Part shown: in pieces, positions 62,139 through 64,000 of the stretch
How the letters are laid out: each line of letters begins with the position of its first letter
Numbering within the stretch: position 1 is the first letter of the stretch
NCBI RefSeq assembly: GCF_012927205.1
Contig: NZ_JABBGC010000004.1
Location: 558,001 to 622,000 of the forward strand
DNA length: 64,000 nucleotides
Source: Chitinophaga fulva
GTDB taxonomy: Bacteria; Bacteroidota; Bacteroidia; Chitinophagales; Chitinophagaceae
Direction: 5' to 3'
Notes under the pieces: model-generated
Told to the model about the DNA's origin: nothing
Databases searched by the model: none
What the model saw: only the letters and a program-made list of their open reading frames with translations
Made by a program: the position numbers and the translations under genes

Positions 62139-62720
62139 ATGGATCTGATGTATTTTGAACTGGGGTGGCAACATATTCTCAACTGGGAAGGTTATGATCA
62201 TATACTTTTCGTGATTGCCCTGAGCGCTATTTATGTGGTGAACGAATGGAAAAAGTTGCTGGTCCTGGTGACCGCCTTTACCATCGGGCATTCTATTACG
62301 CTGGCTTTGAGTGTGTTACACGTTATTCGGGTATCCAGTTCGCTGGTGGAGTTTCTGATTCCGGTAACCATCTGTATTACAGCATTTTCCAACATTTTAA
62401 GAAGGGATGAAGCACCGCAACACCTGCAGCTCAATTACTTTTATGCTTTATTTTTCGGGCTGATACATGGACTGGGTTTTTCCAACTACCTGAAAAGCCT
62501 GTTGGGTGGCCAGGCCAACATCGTTAAACCACTGCTGGGATTCAATATCGGACTGGAATTTGGCCAGATCCTGATTGTGGCCGTGGTGATGCTGGTAGCC
62601 GGCATTATTGTCAACATCGGACGGGTAGGCCGTCGTGATTGGAACATGTTTTTATCTTCTGCCACCTTTGGCGTTGCCTTCCTGATGGTGATCCAGGGTG
62701 TGAGAGAGCTGTTGAAATAA
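62139..62720 (+). CDS. HupE/UreJ-family membrane protein
   Basis: A 193-residue protein with six or seven membrane helices. Conserved HupE/UreJ_2 residues are GWQHILNWEGYDHILF, FTIGHSITL and LIHGLGFSNYL. Family members are linked to nickel or cobalt uptake in some bacteria, but the Bacteroidota branch beside DUF6702 has no proven substrate. It is divergent from DUF6702 with 69 bases between. Confidence 0.88.
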   Translation: MDLMYFELGWQHILNWEGYDHILFVIALSAIYVVNEWKKLLVLVTAFTIGHSITLALSVLHVIRVSSSLVEFLIPVTICITAFSNILRRDEAPQHLQLNYFYALFFGLIHGLGFSNYLKSLLGGQANIVKPLLGFNIGLEFGQILIVAVVMLVAGIIVNIGRVGRRDWNMFLSSATFGVAFLMVIQGVRELLK

Positions 62721-62721
62721 C

Positions 62722-62749
62722 TAAAATCTAAATCTGAAATCGTAAAATC
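62722..62749. repeat. Heptamer array before the M1 peptidase gene
   Basis: Four 7-bp units, TAAAATC, TAAATCT, GAAATCG and TAAAATC, end 4 bases before the ATG at 62754. Confidence 0.6.
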
Positions 62750-62753
62750 CTCT

Positions 62754-64000
62754 ATGAGAAAAAATCTTTACCTCCTGGGTATCTTATGCAGTACAGCGAT
62801 GACGCTGCACGCACAGAATCCGGGATCTAACCACGGTAACCGCTTTGAGCAGCTGGGCACCATGCTCCAGACGCCCAATATGTACCGCTCCGCTTCCGGT
62901 GCGCCCGGGCCCAAATACTGGCAACAGCGGGCAGATTACGAAATCAATGCAGAACTGGATGACAACAAACAGCGGCTCACCGGCGCTGAAACAGTCACCT
63001 ATTTCAATAATTCACCGGACCCGCTGACGTATATCTGGCTGCAGCTGGATGAAAACGAGCACGATCCGAAAAGTGATAACCGCAGCTTCGATGGCAGCAA
63101 AATAACCGATAAGATGTCCCTGCGGGATATCCGCGGTATCCTGCCACCGACCGGCGACCTGGGCGTGAAAATCGTGAAAGTGACGGATGCGGATGGCAAG
63201 GCGCTGCCTTATACCATCAACCAGACCATGATGCGTATCGACCTGCCTAAAACATTGATGCCGGGCGAGAAGTACCGCTTCAAAGTGGAATGGTGGTACA
63301 ACCTCTCCGACCGTATGGTGACCGGTGGCCGCGGTGGTTATGAATATTTCCCGGAAGATAAAAACTACCTGTATACCATCACCCAATGGTATCCCCGGCT
63401 GGCGGTGTATTCCGATTTCCAGGGATGGCAGAACAAACAATTCACCGGCAGAGGGGAATTTGCCCTCACCTTCGGTAATTTCCGTGTACGCCTGACCGTG
63501 CCTTCCGATCATATCGTGGGCGCTACCGGCGAATGCCAGAACTATAAAGAAGTGCTTTCCCCTGCGCAATACCAGCGCTGGCAGCAGGCACAAAGCAGTA
63601 AAGAGCCTGTCGAAGTGGTAACGCTCGATGAAGCAAAGAAAGCCTTGCAGAACAAAGCCGGCAGCCGTAAAACATGGGTGTATGAAGCACAGAACGTGCG
63701 CGACTTCGCCCTCGTTTCTTCCCGCCGCCTTGTATGGGACGCGCTGGCCACTAATATCGAAGGCAACAAGGTAATGGCCATGTCTTATTATGGCCCGGAA
63801 GCTTATCCGCTGTATCGCCGCTATTCCACCAAAGTGGTGGCGCATACCCTGAAGTCCTACTCCAGCCATACCATCCCGTATCCTTACCCGGTAGCGATCT
63901 CTGTAGAAGCGGCCAACGGTATGGAATACCCGATGATCTGCTTCAACTACGGTCGTGCTGATAAAGACGGTACCTATTCAGAATCTACCAAAAACGGTAT
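62754..64000 (+). CDS. M1-family metallopeptidase, N-terminal part (partial)
   Basis: The frame starts at ATG 62754 with a signal peptide (TAMTLHAQN) and runs off the window after about 415 residues. The N-terminal beta domain of M1 aminopeptidases is seen as NAELDDNKQRLTGAETVTYF and YIWLQLDENE. The substrate loop variant GMEYPM (in place of GAMEN) appears near residue 390. The zinc motif HExxH lies beyond the end. It is probably a periplasmic aminopeptidase, third member of the DUF6702-HupE-M1 neighbourhood. Confidence 0.85.
   Translation, partial: MRKNLYLLGILCSTAMTLHAQNPGSNHGNRFEQLGTMLQTPNMYRSASGAPGPKYWQQRADYEINAELDDNKQRLTGAETVTYFNNSPDPLTYIWLQLDENEHDPKSDNRSFDGSKITDKMSLRDIRGILPPTGDLGVKIVKVTDADGKALPYTINQTMMRIDLPKTLMPGEKYRFKVEWWYNLSDRMVTGGRGGYEYFPEDKNYLYTITQWYPRLAVYSDFQGWQNKQFTGRGEFALTFGNFRVRLTVPSDHIVGATGECQNYKEVLSPAQYQRWQQAQSSKEPVEVVTLDEAKKALQNKAGSRKTWVYEAQNVRDFALVSSRRLVWDALATNIEGNKVMAMSYYGPEAYPLYRRYSTKVVAHTLKSYSSHTIPYPYPVAISVEAANGMEYPMICFNYGRADKDGTYSESTKNG

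Noticed and set aside
1..64000. tRNA, rRNA, insertion sequence or integrase
   Set aside because: Visual reading of intergenic regions showed no cloverleaf-type gene, rRNA segment, transposase or recombinase motif. A covariance-model scan would be needed to exclude small RNAs.

Overview
The window looks like a chromosomal segment of a Bacteroidota member, most likely Chitinophagaceae (Chitinophaga-like). The evidence is a flexirubin-type pigment locus, DUF4270/DUF4907/Kelch lipoproteins, TlpA/DUF4369 thioredoxins, a BlaI/M56 pair, LytS/LytTR signalling, promoters of the TTTG-N(17-23)-TAnnTTTG type and few Shine-Dalgarno sequences. Taxonomy is inferred from gene content only.

Layout. 1-9050: a tight plus-strand run trpE(partial)-G-D-C-F-B-A followed directly by hisH-[GNAT-hisA fusion]-hisF-hisIE. 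9.2-11.5 kb: two paralogous exported TlpA-like thioredoxins. 11.5-12.06 kb: a gene-free stretch with an inverted pair of GC-rich palindromes. 12.0-14.2 kb: BlaI-type repressor with a tandem operator and an M56 sensor protease. 14.3-25.6 kb: peroxiredoxin, DsbA-like protein, exported formylglycine-generating enzyme, GH1 glucosidase, outer-membrane and lipoprotein genes, a LytS/LytTR pair and a cysteine desulfurase. 25.7-32.7 kb: phosphohexomutase, LTA-synthase-like sulfatase-fold protein, methyltransferase, PAP2, ZIP transporter and CNNM/CorC protein.

32.8-58.7 kb: one plus-strand cluster of about 25 genes behind a consensus promoter. It is the aryl-polyene half of a flexirubin pathway. An aromatic amino-acid ammonia-lyase and a PaaK-type ligase make and activate the aryl starter. 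Two carrier proteins, a holo-ACP synthase, three intact ketosynthases, a Cys-less ketosynthase/chain-length factor, a half-length ketosynthase-like protein, a ketoreductase and two divergent hotdog dehydratases build the polyene. A methyltransferase, a halogenase-like flavoprotein and a CrtI-like oxidoreductase tailor it. LPLATs, a LolA-like carrier, a lipoprotein, an MMPL exporter fused to an acyltransferase and a methyltransferase, and an Ntn-type acyltransferase handle transfer and export. The dialkylresorcinol genes darA/darB are not in the window.

58.7-64 kb: mostly minus-strand accessory material. It holds a truncated MqsA-type antitoxin, an alpha/beta hydrolase, two unknown small proteins, and a zeta-toxin-like kinase overlapping a 59-residue gene. 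Conserved DUF6702, HupE/UreJ and M1-peptidase genes follow, the last running off the end.

A cross-cutting observation is a set of intergenic arrays with 7- or 8-bp periodicity (CGTAATT units; ATTTnnnn or its complement). Most end just before a start codon, and several are paired as inverted arms. No rRNA, tRNA, CRISPR or insertion sequence was recognised.
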